64,000 nt of DNA from Bacteroidales bacterium. Lineage in GTDB: Bacteria > Bacteroidota > Bacteroidia > Bacteroidales > UBA932. Every line of letters starts with the position of its first letter. Within the stretch, counting starts at the first letter, position 1. Both the position numbers and the translations under genes were made by a program. The stretch is from positions 1 to 64,000 of the forward strand of contig JAEESO010000014.1 in the NCBI GenBank assembly GCA_016286385.1. Direction: 5' to 3'. The notes beneath the pieces are model-generated. The model was not told the DNA's origin, did not search any database, and worked only from the letters and a program-made list of their open reading frames with translations. This document shows positions 17,764-26,260 of this stretch, one piece after another.

Positions 17764-18693
17764 ATGAAACCTCAGGTGTCCATAACGTCCATCAGTCCGG
17801 CCATGAAGATGGCAGACCTGCTGGACGTCAATTTTTCTATTCTTGGGGTATTTTCCCGCTTTGGGATGAGTTACGGCTTTGGTGAGGCCACGGTAAAGGA
17901 GGTCTGTGACGGCATGGGCATAGACCCTGAGACCTTCCTCATCATTTGCAAGGTGTACGCCTTTGATGGTTATCGGCCTTCCAGGGAGCAGATGGAAGGA
18001 GCCTGCCTTGAGGATATTGTCCGTTATCTGCGTCTTTCCCACACCTATTATCTTGAGACAATGGTGCCGGCCCTTGCCGCTGCCATTGAGGAAATGATAG
18101 CACCCTGCGACGATATGCATAAGAAGGTGATCCGTAAGTTCTTCGGGGATTACAAGGAGGAGCTGGAGCGTCACTTTGACTATGAGGAAAAGACGGTTTT
18201 CCCGTATGTAGAGGCCATGATAGACAGCCGTGAAAGGGAGCCCTACACCATTGGGGAATATGAGAAGAACCACTCCAACGTGGAGGAGAAGCTGGACGAC
18301 CTTAAAAAACTGGTCACCATGTATCAGCCTTCCCAAAGCAGTTCCCGGGACTGTTTCAGGGTGCTTTTCTACCTCTACAGCCTGGAGAGTGACCTGGAGC
18401 GCCACACCTTCATAGAAGACGGCATCCTGGTGCCCGTTGTGAGCCGGATGGAGGATGAGTCGGATGCCCCCAGGGGAGAAGGCGGGGAGCTCAGTGCCCG
18501 TGAAAAGGAAATCCTTGTGGCCGTTGCCAAGGGAATGCTCAACAAGGAGATTGCCGATCTTTACAACATCTCCATCTACACTGTCATTTCCCACCGCAAG
18601 AACATCACCCGCAAAACCGGCATCAAAACCGTTGCCGGCCTCACGGTGTATGCCCTCCTTAACAACCTGATAGACATGAACTCAATAGAATAA
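17764..18693 (+). CDS. transcriptional regulator: RIC-like N-terminus, hemerythrin domain, LuxR-type HTH (309 aa)
   Basis: Residues 14-65 resemble the N-terminal domain of RIC/ScdA iron-sulfur repair proteins (NFSILGVFSRFGMSYGFG...VCDGMGIDPETFL), but the usual CCxG is YGFG here. Residues about 85-230 form a hemerythrin four-helix bundle with candidate di-iron ligands His93, His137, Glu141, His170, His214 and Glu218. Residues 242-300 are a LuxR/GerE helix-turn-helix (LSAREKEILVAVAKGMLNKEIADLYNIS). A cytoplasmic sensor of oxygen, NO or iron that controls transcription is the likely role; the signal is inferred. It lies 3 nt before apt, so it may be co-transcribed with the nucleotide operon. Confidence 0.85.
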   Translation: MKPQVSITSISPAMKMADLLDVNFSILGVFSRFGMSYGFGEATVKEVCDGMGIDPETFLIICKVYAFDGYRPSREQMEGACLEDIVRYLRLSHTYYLETMVPALAAAIEEMIAPCDDMHKKVIRKFFGDYKEELERHFDYEEKTVFPYVEAMIDSREREPYTIGEYEKNHSNVEEKLDDLKKLVTMYQPSQSSSRDCFRVLFYLYSLESDLERHTFIEDGILVPVVSRMEDESDAPRGEGGELSAREKEILVAVAKGMLNKEIADLYNISIYTVISHRKNITRKTGIKTVAGLTVYALLNNLIDMNSIE

Positions 18694-18696
18694 GTT

Positions 18697-19272
18697 ATGG
18701 ACTACACTAAATTCATCAAATTCTATCCGGATTTCCCCATCAAGGGAGTGAACTTTGTTGACATCATCCCTTTCCTTCAGGACAAACAGCTCTTCAGGAG
18801 CCTTGTGGATGACCTTGCCGCAATGTGCGCCGCGCCAAACGTGGCCGCCCCCGAGGCCCGCGGTTTCCTCTTTGCCGCCCCCATGCTCTACAGCGCTGCA
18901 AACGTTCACAACGTGATTCCTCTCCGTAAGAAAGGTAAGCTTCCCTTCAGCGAGGGAGACCTTGTCCAGGTGGAAATAATGAAGGAATACGGCCCGGACC
19001 ATGTGTATTTCCGTAACAGTGACCTTGCTGCCAGCAAACCCACCGGTGACACCGTGGAAATAACCTTCTTTGACGATATCCTTGCAACGGGCGGCACCGC
19101 AAAGGGCCTCGCAGAAGGCCTTAACGCCCAGAAAGTTACAATCGGCGGCAAGGAATACAAGGTAAAGGTAAAGGACTTTGTTTTCCTGGTAGAGATTGAT
19201 GACCTCCCCGGCCGCGCCAAGCTGGAAGGAATCGCCCCCGTCAAATCACTTATTCACGTAACTGAAGGATGA
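18697..19272 (+). CDS. apt: adenine phosphoribosyltransferase-like enzyme
   Basis: The type I phosphoribosyltransferase PRPP loop is clear ([17 protein letters not shown]), and the opening [28 protein letters not shown] and the [12 protein letters not shown] segment are those of adenine phosphoribosyltransferase, which makes AMP from adenine and PRPP. The length of 191 residues is slightly above the usual 170-180, because of an insertion near [16 protein letters not shown]. It opens a purine/pyrimidine operon: its stop codon overlaps the guaB start (ATGA). A related xanthine- or guanine-specific enzyme is less likely. Confidence 0.87.
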   Translation: MDYTKFIKFYPDFPIKGVNFVDIIPFLQDKQLFRSLVDDLAAMCAAPNVAAPEARGFLFAAPMLYSAANVHNVIPLRKKGKLPFSEGDLVQVEIMKEYGPDHVYFRNSDLAASKPTGDTVEITFFDDILATGGTAKGLAEGLNAQKVTIGGKEYKVKVKDFVFLVEIDDLPGRAKLEGIAPVKSLIHVTEG

Positions 19273-20342
19273 GCCTGAAAGAGCGCATAATGCAGGAAGG
19301 CATTACCTTCGACGATGTCCTCCTTGTCCCCGCATACTCCGAGGTCCTTCCCCGCGAGGTGTCCCTTAAGGGCCGATTCTCCCGTAATATCGGCCTTGAA
19401 AGCCCATTTGCATCGGCCGCCATGGACACCGTTACGGAGGCCCGGATGGCAATTGCAATGGCACGGAAGGGCGGAATAGGCGTAATCCATAAGAATATGC
19501 CCGCCGCCAGACAGGCGGAGGAAGTTGCCAAGGTGAAGGCGGAAGGCCTGAAGGTTGCCGCAGGAGTTGGCATAACGGCCGATTCCCTTGAGCGCGTCGA
19601 GGCCCTTGTTAAGGCCGGCGTGGATGCCGTTGTCCTGGACTCGGCCCACGGCCACTCAAAAGGCGTCCTGGATGCCCTGAAGGCCATAAAGGCTGCTTTC
19701 CCCGCCCTTGACGTGGTGGTTGGAAACATTGCCACGGCAGCCGCAGCCAGGGATCTCATTGCCGCGGGTGCGGACGGCCTCAAGGTTGGAATCGGCCCTG
19801 GAAGCATCTGCACCACCCGCATTGTTGCCGGCGTGGGCATGCCCCAGCTTACCGCCATTGCCGATGTTGCCGAAGTTGCCGGGGACATCCCCGTCATCGC
19901 CGACGGCGGCCTCCGCTATTCCGGAGACGTGGTTAAGGCCCTTGCCGCAGGCGCATCCTGCGTGATGTGCGGCAGTATGTTCGCCGGCACTGACGAAGCC
20001 CCCGGAGACATTGTGGAGGTGGACGGCGTGAAGATGAAAGGATATCGCGGAATGGGCTCCATAGATGCCATGGAAGCGGGAAGCGCAGACCGCTACTTCC
20101 AGAAAGGGGCCAAGAAACTGGTCCCGGAAGGCGTTGTGGCCCGTGTTCCTTACAAGGGTTCCGTTGAGGACGTAATCTTCCAGTTGGAGGGCGGCCTCCG
20201 CTCAGGAATGGGCTACTGCGGCGCCAGGGACCTTGAGGCCCTTCACAAAGCCCAGTTTGTGAAGATAAGCCCCGCCACCGTGAAGGAAAACCATCCGCAC
20301 GACGTCTCTATTGCCAAGAAAGCACCAAATTACAATGGATAA
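19269..20342 (+). CDS. guaB: IMP dehydrogenase lacking the CBS (Bateman) module
   Basis: It converts IMP to XMP with NAD, the committed step to GTP. The catalytic barrel is complete: [44 protein letters not shown], the catalytic loop GPGSICTTR with Cys181, [20 protein letters not shown] and the MKGYRGMGS flap. The protein has only 357 residues against about 485-500 in typical bacterial enzymes, and runs straight from [13 protein letters not shown] into AAGVG where two CBS domains normally lie. The frame is clean, so this is a real short form, not a frameshift. It overlaps apt by 4 nt and guaA by 8 nt. Confidence 0.93.
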   Translation: MSLKERIMQEGITFDDVLLVPAYSEVLPREVSLKGRFSRNIGLESPFASAAMDTVTEARMAIAMARKGGIGVIHKNMPAARQAEEVAKVKAEGLKVAAGVGITADSLERVEALVKAGVDAVVLDSAHGHSKGVLDALKAIKAAFPALDVVVGNIATAAAARDLIAAGADGLKVGIGPGSICTTRIVAGVGMPQLTAIADVAEVAGDIPVIADGGLRYSGDVVKALAAGASCVMCGSMFAGTDEAPGDIVEVDGVKMKGYRGMGSIDAMEAGSADRYFQKGAKKLVPEGVVARVPYKGSVEDVIFQLEGGLRSGMGYCGARDLEALHKAQFVKISPATVKENHPHDVSIAKKAPNYNG

Positions 20343-21912
20343 AATTATCATTCTGGATTTTGGCTCCCAGGTAACGCAGCTGATAGGCCGCCGCCTGAGG
20401 GAGCTGAACGTCTATTGTGAAATATACCCATACAATAAAGTTCCCGCACTGGACGGGGACGTAAAAGGCGTTATCCTTTCCGGAAGCCCCTGCTCCGTGA
20501 GAGACGCCAATGCCCCGCAGGTGGACCTTTCCCTTTTCCGTGGCCGTATTCCGCTTCTTGGAATATGCTATGGGGCCCAGTACCTGGCCTGGAAGTGCGG
20601 CGGAAAGGTGGATGCCTCTGACACCCGCGAATACGGCCGGGCCATCCTGAAATTTGTTGCCGAGTCTCCCCTTTTTGAAGGCGTGAGTAAGGAGACGGAG
20701 GTGTGGATGTCTCATGGAGACAGTATATCGGCCCTCCCTGAAGGCTCCTCTGTAATAGCCTCTACGGAGGATGTCTGCAACGCCGCTTATCAGTTTGAAG
20801 GGGAGCCCACTTTCGCCGTCCAGTTCCATCCTGAGGTTTACCACACCGTGGAAGGCGCCCGCATTCTATCCAACTTTGCGCTTGGGATATGCGGCTGCAA
20901 GGGAGACTGGACCCCGGATTCCTTCATTTCCACAACGGTGGAAGCCCTGAGAGGGAAAATCGGCCGTGACAACGTTATCCTCGGCCTCAGCGGCGGAGTG
21001 GATTCAACCGTTGCCGCCGTCCTTCTGAACAAGGCTATAGGCAGCCGGCTCACCTGCATTTTTGTGAACAACGGCCTTCTGAGAAAGAACGAATTCACAA
21101 GCGTCCTTGCCTCCTATAAGGAGATGGGACTCAATGTGATTGGGGCCGATGCATCCGAAAGTTTCCTCAGCGCCCTAAGAGGCCTTACGGACCCGGAGGC
21201 TAAGCGCAAGGCCATAGGCCGTCTCTTTGTGGAAACCTTTGAGAAATACGCCGCCGGGGTTGGAAATGCCCGCTGGCTGGCCCAGGGCACCATTTATCCG
21301 GACATTATAGAGAGCGCCGGCATCCCCGGAATCGCTTCCAAAATCAAGAGCCACCACAACGTTGGCGGCTTGCCGGAGAAGATGAACCTGAAGGTGGTGG
21401 AGCCTCTCAGTATGCTGTTTAAGGACGAGGTCCGCCGGGTTGGCCGTGCCCTTGGCGTACCCCCGGAGCTCATAAACAGGCATCCTTTCCCCGGCCCGTC
21501 CCTTGCCATCCGCATAATAGGGGAGGTTACGGAGGAAAAACTCTCCGTCCTCAGAGAGGCCGATGATATTTTCATAAGCGGCCTACGCGGCTATGACTGC
21601 ACTGGAATGGGGTATCCATCGGCCGCAAATCCAGCAGAAATGGCTACCAACCTCTATGACGCAATCTGGCAGGCCGGAGTCATCCTTCTTCCGGTAAAGA
21701 GTGTGGGCGTAATGGGCGACGAACGTACCTACGAGAATCCCGTGGCCCTTAGGGCCGTGATCTCCACAGACGCAATGACAGCGGACTGGTTCCCTCTTCC
21801 ATACGACTTCCTCCGTGATGTTTCCAACCAGATTATCCGGAAGGTGCGCGGGGTAAACAGGGTGGTCTATGACATCTCTTCCAAGCCGCCGGCAACCATT
21901 GAATGGGAGTAA
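20335..21912 (+). CDS. guaA: GMP synthase (glutamine-hydrolysing)
   Basis: The enzyme aminates XMP to GMP using glutamine. It contains an N-terminal class I amidotransferase ([14 protein letters not shown], nucleophile in [12 protein letters not shown], His-Glu in QFHPEVYH), the ATP pyrophosphatase domain with P-loop LSGGVDST and the C-terminal dimerisation domain ending in KPPATIEWE. The ATG at 20335 begins [12 protein letters not shown], the normal N terminus, and lies inside the last codons of guaB. At 525 residues it is full length. Confidence 0.96.
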   Translation: MDKIIILDFGSQVTQLIGRRLRELNVYCEIYPYNKVPALDGDVKGVILSGSPCSVRDANAPQVDLSLFRGRIPLLGICYGAQYLAWKCGGKVDASDTREYGRAILKFVAESPLFEGVSKETEVWMSHGDSISALPEGSSVIASTEDVCNAAYQFEGEPTFAVQFHPEVYHTVEGARILSNFALGICGCKGDWTPDSFISTTVEALRGKIGRDNVILGLSGGVDSTVAAVLLNKAIGSRLTCIFVNNGLLRKNEFTSVLASYKEMGLNVIGADASESFLSALRGLTDPEAKRKAIGRLFVETFEKYAAGVGNARWLAQGTIYPDIIESAGIPGIASKIKSHHNVGGLPEKMNLKVVEPLSMLFKDEVRRVGRALGVPPELINRHPFPGPSLAIRIIGEVTEEKLSVLREADDIFISGLRGYDCTGMGYPSAANPAEMATNLYDAIWQAGVILLPVKSVGVMGDERTYENPVALRAVISTDAMTADWFPLPYDFLRDVSNQIIRKVRGVNRVVYDISSKPPATIEWE

Positions 21913-21937
21913 CAAGATAAGATTTGCAATTTCCAGT

Positions 21938-23536
21938 ATGGACACAAAATACATTTTTGTAACTGGCGGTGTGGCATCTTCCCTTGGAAAGGGGATTATT
22001 GCCGCATCCCTTGCCAAACTCCTGCAGGCAAGGGGATTACGCGTTACTATCCAGAAATTTGACCCGTATCTCAATATAGATCCCGGCACCCTCAATCCCT
22101 ATGAGCACGGGGAGTGTTATGTGACGGAGGACGGGGCCGAGACAGACCTTGACCTTGGCCACTACGAGCGTTTCCTTGGCATTCACACGTCCCAGGCCAA
22201 CAACGTTACTACGGGAAGGATATACAACACGGTAATAACGCGTGAACGCGAAGGCGCCTATCTTGGAAAAACAGTCCAGATTGTGCCCCATATAACGGAT
22301 GAGATCAAGCGCAGGATGCTTCTGCTTGGCCAAACCGGCAACTATGACATTGTGATCACAGAGGTTGGTGGCACCGTTGGCGATATGGAAAGCCAGCCTT
22401 TTGTGGAGGCCATGCGCCAGCTCCAGTGGGAACTGCCGGAAGAGGATTTCCTGAGCATTCATCTTACCCTGATTCCTTACCTCAAGGCCGCACGGGAACT
22501 TAAGACCAAGCCCACACAGCATTCTGTGCAGGAACTCCAGTCCCAGGGTGTGCATCCGGACATAATCGTGTGCCGGACTGAAAAGGAACTTACGCCGGAA
22601 CTGCGCCGCAAGATAGCTCTTTTCTGCAACGTCAAGCCCGGCCACGTAATTGAGTCAATGGACGCCTGGAGCATATACCAGGTCCCTTTCAACATGGAGG
22701 CCGAGCATCTTGACGCCCTTGTTGTGAATAAACTTGAAATCCCGGGCCTTCCTGAGCCTGACCTTTCAGGCCTTAAGGCCTTCCTGGAAAGGCTGAAGAA
22801 TCCCCAGAGGGAAGTGGACATTGCCCTTGTGGGGAAATACGTGGAGCTTCAGGATGCGTACAAGAGCATCCAGGAAAGCTTTATACACGCAGGAGCGGCC
22901 AATCACTGCAAGGTAAACGTTCACTGCATCCATTCCGAGCACCTTGACCCTTCCAATGTGGATGAGGTCCTGGGCCTTATGAAAGGCATCCTGGTTGCCC
23001 CCGGATTCGGTTCTCGCGGCCTGGAAGGGAAGATATGTGCGGCGAAATACGCCAGGGAGCACGGGGTTCCCTTCTTTGGGATTTGCCTTGGCATGCAGAT
23101 GGCGGTTGTTGAGTTTGCCCGCAATGTGCTTGGCTGGGCCGATGCCGCCTCTACGGAAGACAACCCCGGTACGTCATATCCGGTAATAGATATGATGGAG
23201 GAGCAGAAAAAACTAACTATGAAAGGCGGAACTATGCGCCTTGGGGCATATCCCTGCCACATAAAGGAAGGGACGCTTGCGCATAGGATATATGGGGCCG
23301 ATGATATTTCCGAGCGTCACCGCCACCGTTATGAATTCAACAATAAATACCGTCAGGCCTTTGAAGATGCCGGAATGGTGGTGAGCGGGGTGAATCCGGA
23401 TCATAACCTGGTGGAAATAGTTGAAATCCCGTCACATCCGTTCTTTGTGGCCGTTCAGTTCCATCCGGAGCTCAAAAGTACGCCGGAAGTCCCCCAGCCC
23501 ATTTTTGTGGAGTTTGTGCACGCGGCTTTGCAATAG
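21938..23536 (+). CDS. pyrG: CTP synthase
   Basis: It makes CTP from UTP, glutamine and ATP, with GTP as allosteric activator, which fits its place behind guaB-guaA. The N-terminal amidoligase domain (KYIFVTGGVASSLGKGI, DPYLNIDPGTLNPYEHGE, TEVGGTVGDMES) is followed by the amidotransferase with FFGICLGMQMAVVEF and QFHPEL. At 532 residues it has the usual length. The ATG at 21938 gives the standard MDTKYIFVTGG start, 25 nt after the guaA stop codon; longer in-frame starts would lie within guaA. Confidence 0.97.
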   Translation: MDTKYIFVTGGVASSLGKGIIAASLAKLLQARGLRVTIQKFDPYLNIDPGTLNPYEHGECYVTEDGAETDLDLGHYERFLGIHTSQANNVTTGRIYNTVITREREGAYLGKTVQIVPHITDEIKRRMLLLGQTGNYDIVITEVGGTVGDMESQPFVEAMRQLQWELPEEDFLSIHLTLIPYLKAARELKTKPTQHSVQELQSQGVHPDIIVCRTEKELTPELRRKIALFCNVKPGHVIESMDAWSIYQVPFNMEAEHLDALVVNKLEIPGLPEPDLSGLKAFLERLKNPQREVDIALVGKYVELQDAYKSIQESFIHAGAANHCKVNVHCIHSEHLDPSNVDEVLGLMKGILVAPGFGSRGLEGKICAAKYAREHGVPFFGICLGMQMAVVEFARNVLGWADAASTEDNPGTSYPVIDMMEEQKKLTMKGGTMRLGAYPCHIKEGTLAHRIYGADDISERHRHRYEFNNKYRQAFEDAGMVVSGVNPDHNLVEIVEIPSHPFFVAVQFHPELKSTPEVPQPIFVEFVHAALQ

Positions 23537-23558
23537 TGTGGTATTCTGATTATCTTTG
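23527..23558 (+). promoter_or_regulatory. promoter of the AraC-type regulator
   Basis: TTTG (23527-23530), a 20-nt spacer, then TATCTTTG (23551-23558). The ATG follows after 5 nt, so the mRNA is predicted to be leaderless. The -33 box lies within the end of pyrG. Confidence 0.72.
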
Positions 23559-23563
23559 TGTAA

Positions 23564-24610
23564 ATGTACTCTCTGGCCACCACAATGCCGTTCATGGTGT
23601 GTCTTGTATGGACCGCCATCCTTCTTTTCCAGATAAGGAAGGCAGACCGCGCGCACATTGCGCTGGCGGTCTTCGGCATTGTGACTGCGGCCCTGTATTT
23701 CTGCCACTATCTCCATTTTAACGGCCTCCAGAGCCGTTTTTCAGAGAGTCTATACTACCTTTGCAATCTCTCCGTATACCCTCTCTATGCCCTCTATGTG
23801 AAGTGCCTTACCGGAAAGAGCGTACCCCGGGCTTGGTCATATCTCTGGTGGTTTATACCGGCAGTGGCGGTATTTATCTGTTCCCTTGCCGGGTGGCTGC
23901 AGGGTATAGGCGGTGCCCAGATGGCCGCCCAAGCCCTGTTCCCGGTTGTCACCATATACTCCAGCATCATAGCGGCGCGTGACCTTTTCCGGTTCCGTCT
24001 CAGCGTAAATAACTTCTACTCAAACCCGGAGGAAAAGCGCCTGGACCCTCTTTTCATACTTCTCCTCCTTCTTGTTGTCACGGCTATGATGTCCTTCACA
24101 GTGAATCTCCTTGGCCGTGACCACTTCATGGGCTCCTGGGAACTTATTATTCCCTCGGTGGCGTTCTCGGCCCTCCTTTTCTCTATATTCTTTTTTGGGA
24201 ACAAGACGGAATTTCCGGCCGATGAAGTAAGGGTTGAGGAGTTTGCAGAGGGCTTTTCAGACTCTGACGACCGGTCACGGGCAGCCCTTATGGAAAAGAT
24301 CCGGACACAAATGCAGGCGCAGCAGCTTTTCCGTTCCAAGGGGCTTACGGTTGCCGATCTGGCAGAGGCGGTGGGCTCCAACAGAACCTATGTATCGGCC
24401 TGTATAAACCAGCTTGCAAAGCAGTCCTTCTCTGACTACGTGAACAGCTGGCGCATACGTTATGCCCGCCTTCTCATGGAGGAAAAGCCCCCGCTTTCCA
24501 TTACGGAAGTGGCCGACAGATCCGGTTTCTCTGACCGCGTGTCCTTCTACCGGAGTTTCAAGAAAATCACCGGGATGAGCCCGTCTGAGTGGATGGAACA
24601 CAAGGGATAA
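23564..24610 (+). CDS. membrane-anchored AraC-family transcriptional regulator (348 aa)
   Basis: The first about 210 residues form some six or seven membrane helices (MPFMVCLVWTAILLF, ALAVFGIVTAALYFCHYL, YLWWFIPAVAVFICSLAGW and so on). The C-terminal part is an AraC double helix-turn-helix: LTVADLAEAVGSNRTYVSACINQ and ITEVADRSGFSDRVSFYRSFKKITGMSPSEW. This membrane-AraC design is common in Bacteroidetes and implies sensing at the membrane and binding to nearby DNA. The two lipoproteins and the beta-barrel downstream are plausible targets, and an inverted repeat at 24628-24668 is a candidate operator. Confidence 0.87.
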   Translation: MYSLATTMPFMVCLVWTAILLFQIRKADRAHIALAVFGIVTAALYFCHYLHFNGLQSRFSESLYYLCNLSVYPLYALYVKCLTGKSVPRAWSYLWWFIPAVAVFICSLAGWLQGIGGAQMAAQALFPVVTIYSSIIAARDLFRFRLSVNNFYSNPEEKRLDPLFILLLLLVVTAMMSFTVNLLGRDHFMGSWELIIPSVAFSALLFSIFFFGNKTEFPADEVRVEEFAEGFSDSDDRSRAALMEKIRTQMQAQQLFRSKGLTVADLAEAVGSNRTYVSACINQLAKQSFSDYVNSWRIRYARLLMEEKPPLSITEVADRSGFSDRVSFYRSFKKITGMSPSEWMEHKG

Positions 24611-24627
24611 GGCTCCTTTTTACGATT

Positions 24628-24668
24628 TGCAACATAGTTTTTACGAACGGTAACGCGTGTATGTTGCA
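24628..24668. promoter_or_regulatory. inverted repeat, candidate operator
   Basis: TGCAACAT (24628-24635) and its exact complement ATGTTGCA (24661-24668) lie 33 bp apart, about three helical turns, upstream of the -7 box of the lipoprotein genes. A second small palindrome, CGCGTGT/ACACGCG (24654-24674), overlaps the right half. The regulator encoded just upstream is an obvious candidate to bind here, but this is inference. Confidence 0.4.
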
Positions 24669-24686
24669 CACGCGGGTGTGGTTGTC

Positions 24687-24694
24687 TATCTTTG
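24687..24694 (+). promoter_or_regulatory. -7 promoter element of the lipoprotein pair
   Basis: TATCTTTG, 31 nt before the ATG at 24726. A GTTG 20 nt upstream (24663-24666) is a partial -33 box and overlaps the candidate operator. Confidence 0.55.
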
Positions 24695-24725
24695 TGTTGC
24701 TTGTAAGACAAACCACATTCAACAT

Positions 24726-25478
24726 ATGAAAAAACTGTTCGTTCTCTTTTGCTTCACCGCTTTGGCGTGGGCCTGCGGTAATGACAAACCGGCAGAGCTT
24801 TACGTCCCCAAAAACACGGTGGAGTTTGCGGGCAACGCTTTCACATCCTTCTCCCTTGGCGCAGATGTAAAACTCTACACGTCCCAGAATCCTGACGCAT
24901 CCAAGGAATGGACAGTCCAGGCCGTAATCCCTGTCCGCAAGGAAGTGAAAGGGACAATTGACGGCCTCAGCATAAACCTTGTTCCGCTTGATGAGCGCGG
25001 AATCCGTATCCGTGACGGTTTTGTACTTGAGGGAGAGGATCTTGCAAACCTAGTCCCCGTGTACAATTCGGCCGATAATATTGAGCGCACAATAGTGTTC
25101 TCGGTGGCGCAGGATGGCGTCAAGAAGTATTTCACAAAGAAGGAAGCGGAAAAGCTCCTTGCCAATACCAAGGGCGTGAGGATGGACTTCAACGTGTCTT
25201 CCGGTAATGGCACCGCCGCTGTGGCTGAACAGCCCAAGCAGGAAAACCCCAACACACTTGACGCCCTTTGCAAGAAGTACGGCGTGTATGGCCTCCTGGG
25301 CCAGTATGAGGCCGCTCTCCGCAACGACAACAGCCGCCGCGCAAAACAGATCGAAGACCAGCTCTGGTCCATTGAAAAGCGGGTGAAGAACGACGGAAGC
25401 GTTCCGTCCTGGCTCCGTGACCGCTTTGTGGAGTACATTGAGGACCGCGAAGACCAAATTGAAGACCGCTACGATTGA
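24726..25478 (+). CDS. lipoprotein of unknown function, copy A of a paralogous pair (250 aa)
   Basis: Lipobox LAWAC at Cys17 of MKKLFVLFCFTALAWACG. The mature protein has an N-terminal domain (LYVPKNTVEFAGNAFTSFSLGADVKLY, VQAVIPVRKEVKG, RIRDGFVLEGEDLANLVPVYNS) and a basic and acidic helical C-terminal part after a linker (EQPKQENPNTLDALCKKYG). The gene 9 nt downstream encodes a close homologue. No named family is recognised. The ATG at 24726 is chosen because it begins the signal peptide; upstream codons are non-coding in character. Confidence 0.78.
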   Translation: MKKLFVLFCFTALAWACGNDKPAELYVPKNTVEFAGNAFTSFSLGADVKLYTSQNPDASKEWTVQAVIPVRKEVKGTIDGLSINLVPLDERGIRIRDGFVLEGEDLANLVPVYNSADNIERTIVFSVAQDGVKKYFTKKEAEKLLANTKGVRMDFNVSSGNGTAAVAEQPKQENPNTLDALCKKYGVYGLLGQYEAALRNDNSRRAKQIEDQLWSIEKRVKNDGSVPSWLRDRFVEYIEDREDQIEDRYD

Positions 25479-25486
25479 TCCAAGGT

Positions 25487-26224
25487 ATGAAAAAGCTTAT
25501 CCTTGTGGCCTTATCGGCCCTGGCGCTTTACTCCTGCGCAAAAAAACCTGTTGAGATCTTCGTCCCCAAAGGCCAGATGGAATTTGCCGGCAGCGGATTC
25601 GATTCCTTCTCTCCCGGGGCCGATGTCCGTGTGTATATGTCCCCGGACCAGGATAATCCCAAGCTATGGAACATCCAGGCCGTGGTCCCTGTACGCAAGG
25701 AAACGGAGGCTGTAATATCGGCCCTGGATATGGAACTAACGCTTCTTGATGAGAACGGTCTCCGCGTCCGTGATTCCTTCTCCCTGCAGGCAGAGGAGAT
25801 GGAGAATCTGGTGCCGGTTTTCAATAGCGCACCCTCTGTTGAAAAGGCCGTTGTCTTCTCCGTGCCGGAGGTGGACGGAGGTAAAAAGCGTTTCCCCTAC
25901 AAACAGGCCAAGTCCATGATAGAGGCTACAAAGGGAGCACGCCTAAGCATTAACTCGGAGACTTTTGTGGAGGAAGAAACAAAGCCGGAGGATATTCCCT
26001 ATACCCTTCCCTGGCTTTGCAAGCGCACCGGAGTGAACGGCCTTCTCAATCAGTACAGGAGCGCCGTGAATAAAAAGGACCTCCGCAAGGCCGGACAGAT
26101 TGAAGCTAAGATCTACCAGATCGAGAAAGATGTAAAGAAAAATGATAATTATCCAGAAAACCTCCGCAAGCGCTTTTTAAGCTACGTGGAGAACAAGATT
26201 GAGGATATAGACGACAAATATTAG
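25487..26224 (+). CDS. lipoprotein of unknown function, copy B of a paralogous pair (245 aa)
   Basis: Lipobox LYSC at Cys17 of MKKLILVALSALALYSCAK. It is parallel to copy A along its whole length: IFVPKGQMEFAGSGFDSFSPGADVRVY, IQAVVPVRKET, VRDSFSLQAEEMENLVPVFNSA, and the same helical end (LPWLCKRTGVNGLLNQYRSAV). The pair is thus an old tandem duplication. An AAGG just before the ATG at 25487 is one of the few Shine-Dalgarno-like sites in the window. Its neighbours are the AraC regulator and an outer-membrane barrel, so an envelope role is likely. Confidence 0.78.
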   Translation: MKKLILVALSALALYSCAKKPVEIFVPKGQMEFAGSGFDSFSPGADVRVYMSPDQDNPKLWNIQAVVPVRKETEAVISALDMELTLLDENGLRVRDSFSLQAEEMENLVPVFNSAPSVEKAVVFSVPEVDGGKKRFPYKQAKSMIEATKGARLSINSETFVEEETKPEDIPYTLPWLCKRTGVNGLLNQYRSAVNKKDLRKAGQIEAKIYQIEKDVKKNDNYPENLRKRFLSYVENKIEDIDDKY

Positions 26225-26260
26225 AAACCAATATAAACAAATCAACTTAAAACAACCATT

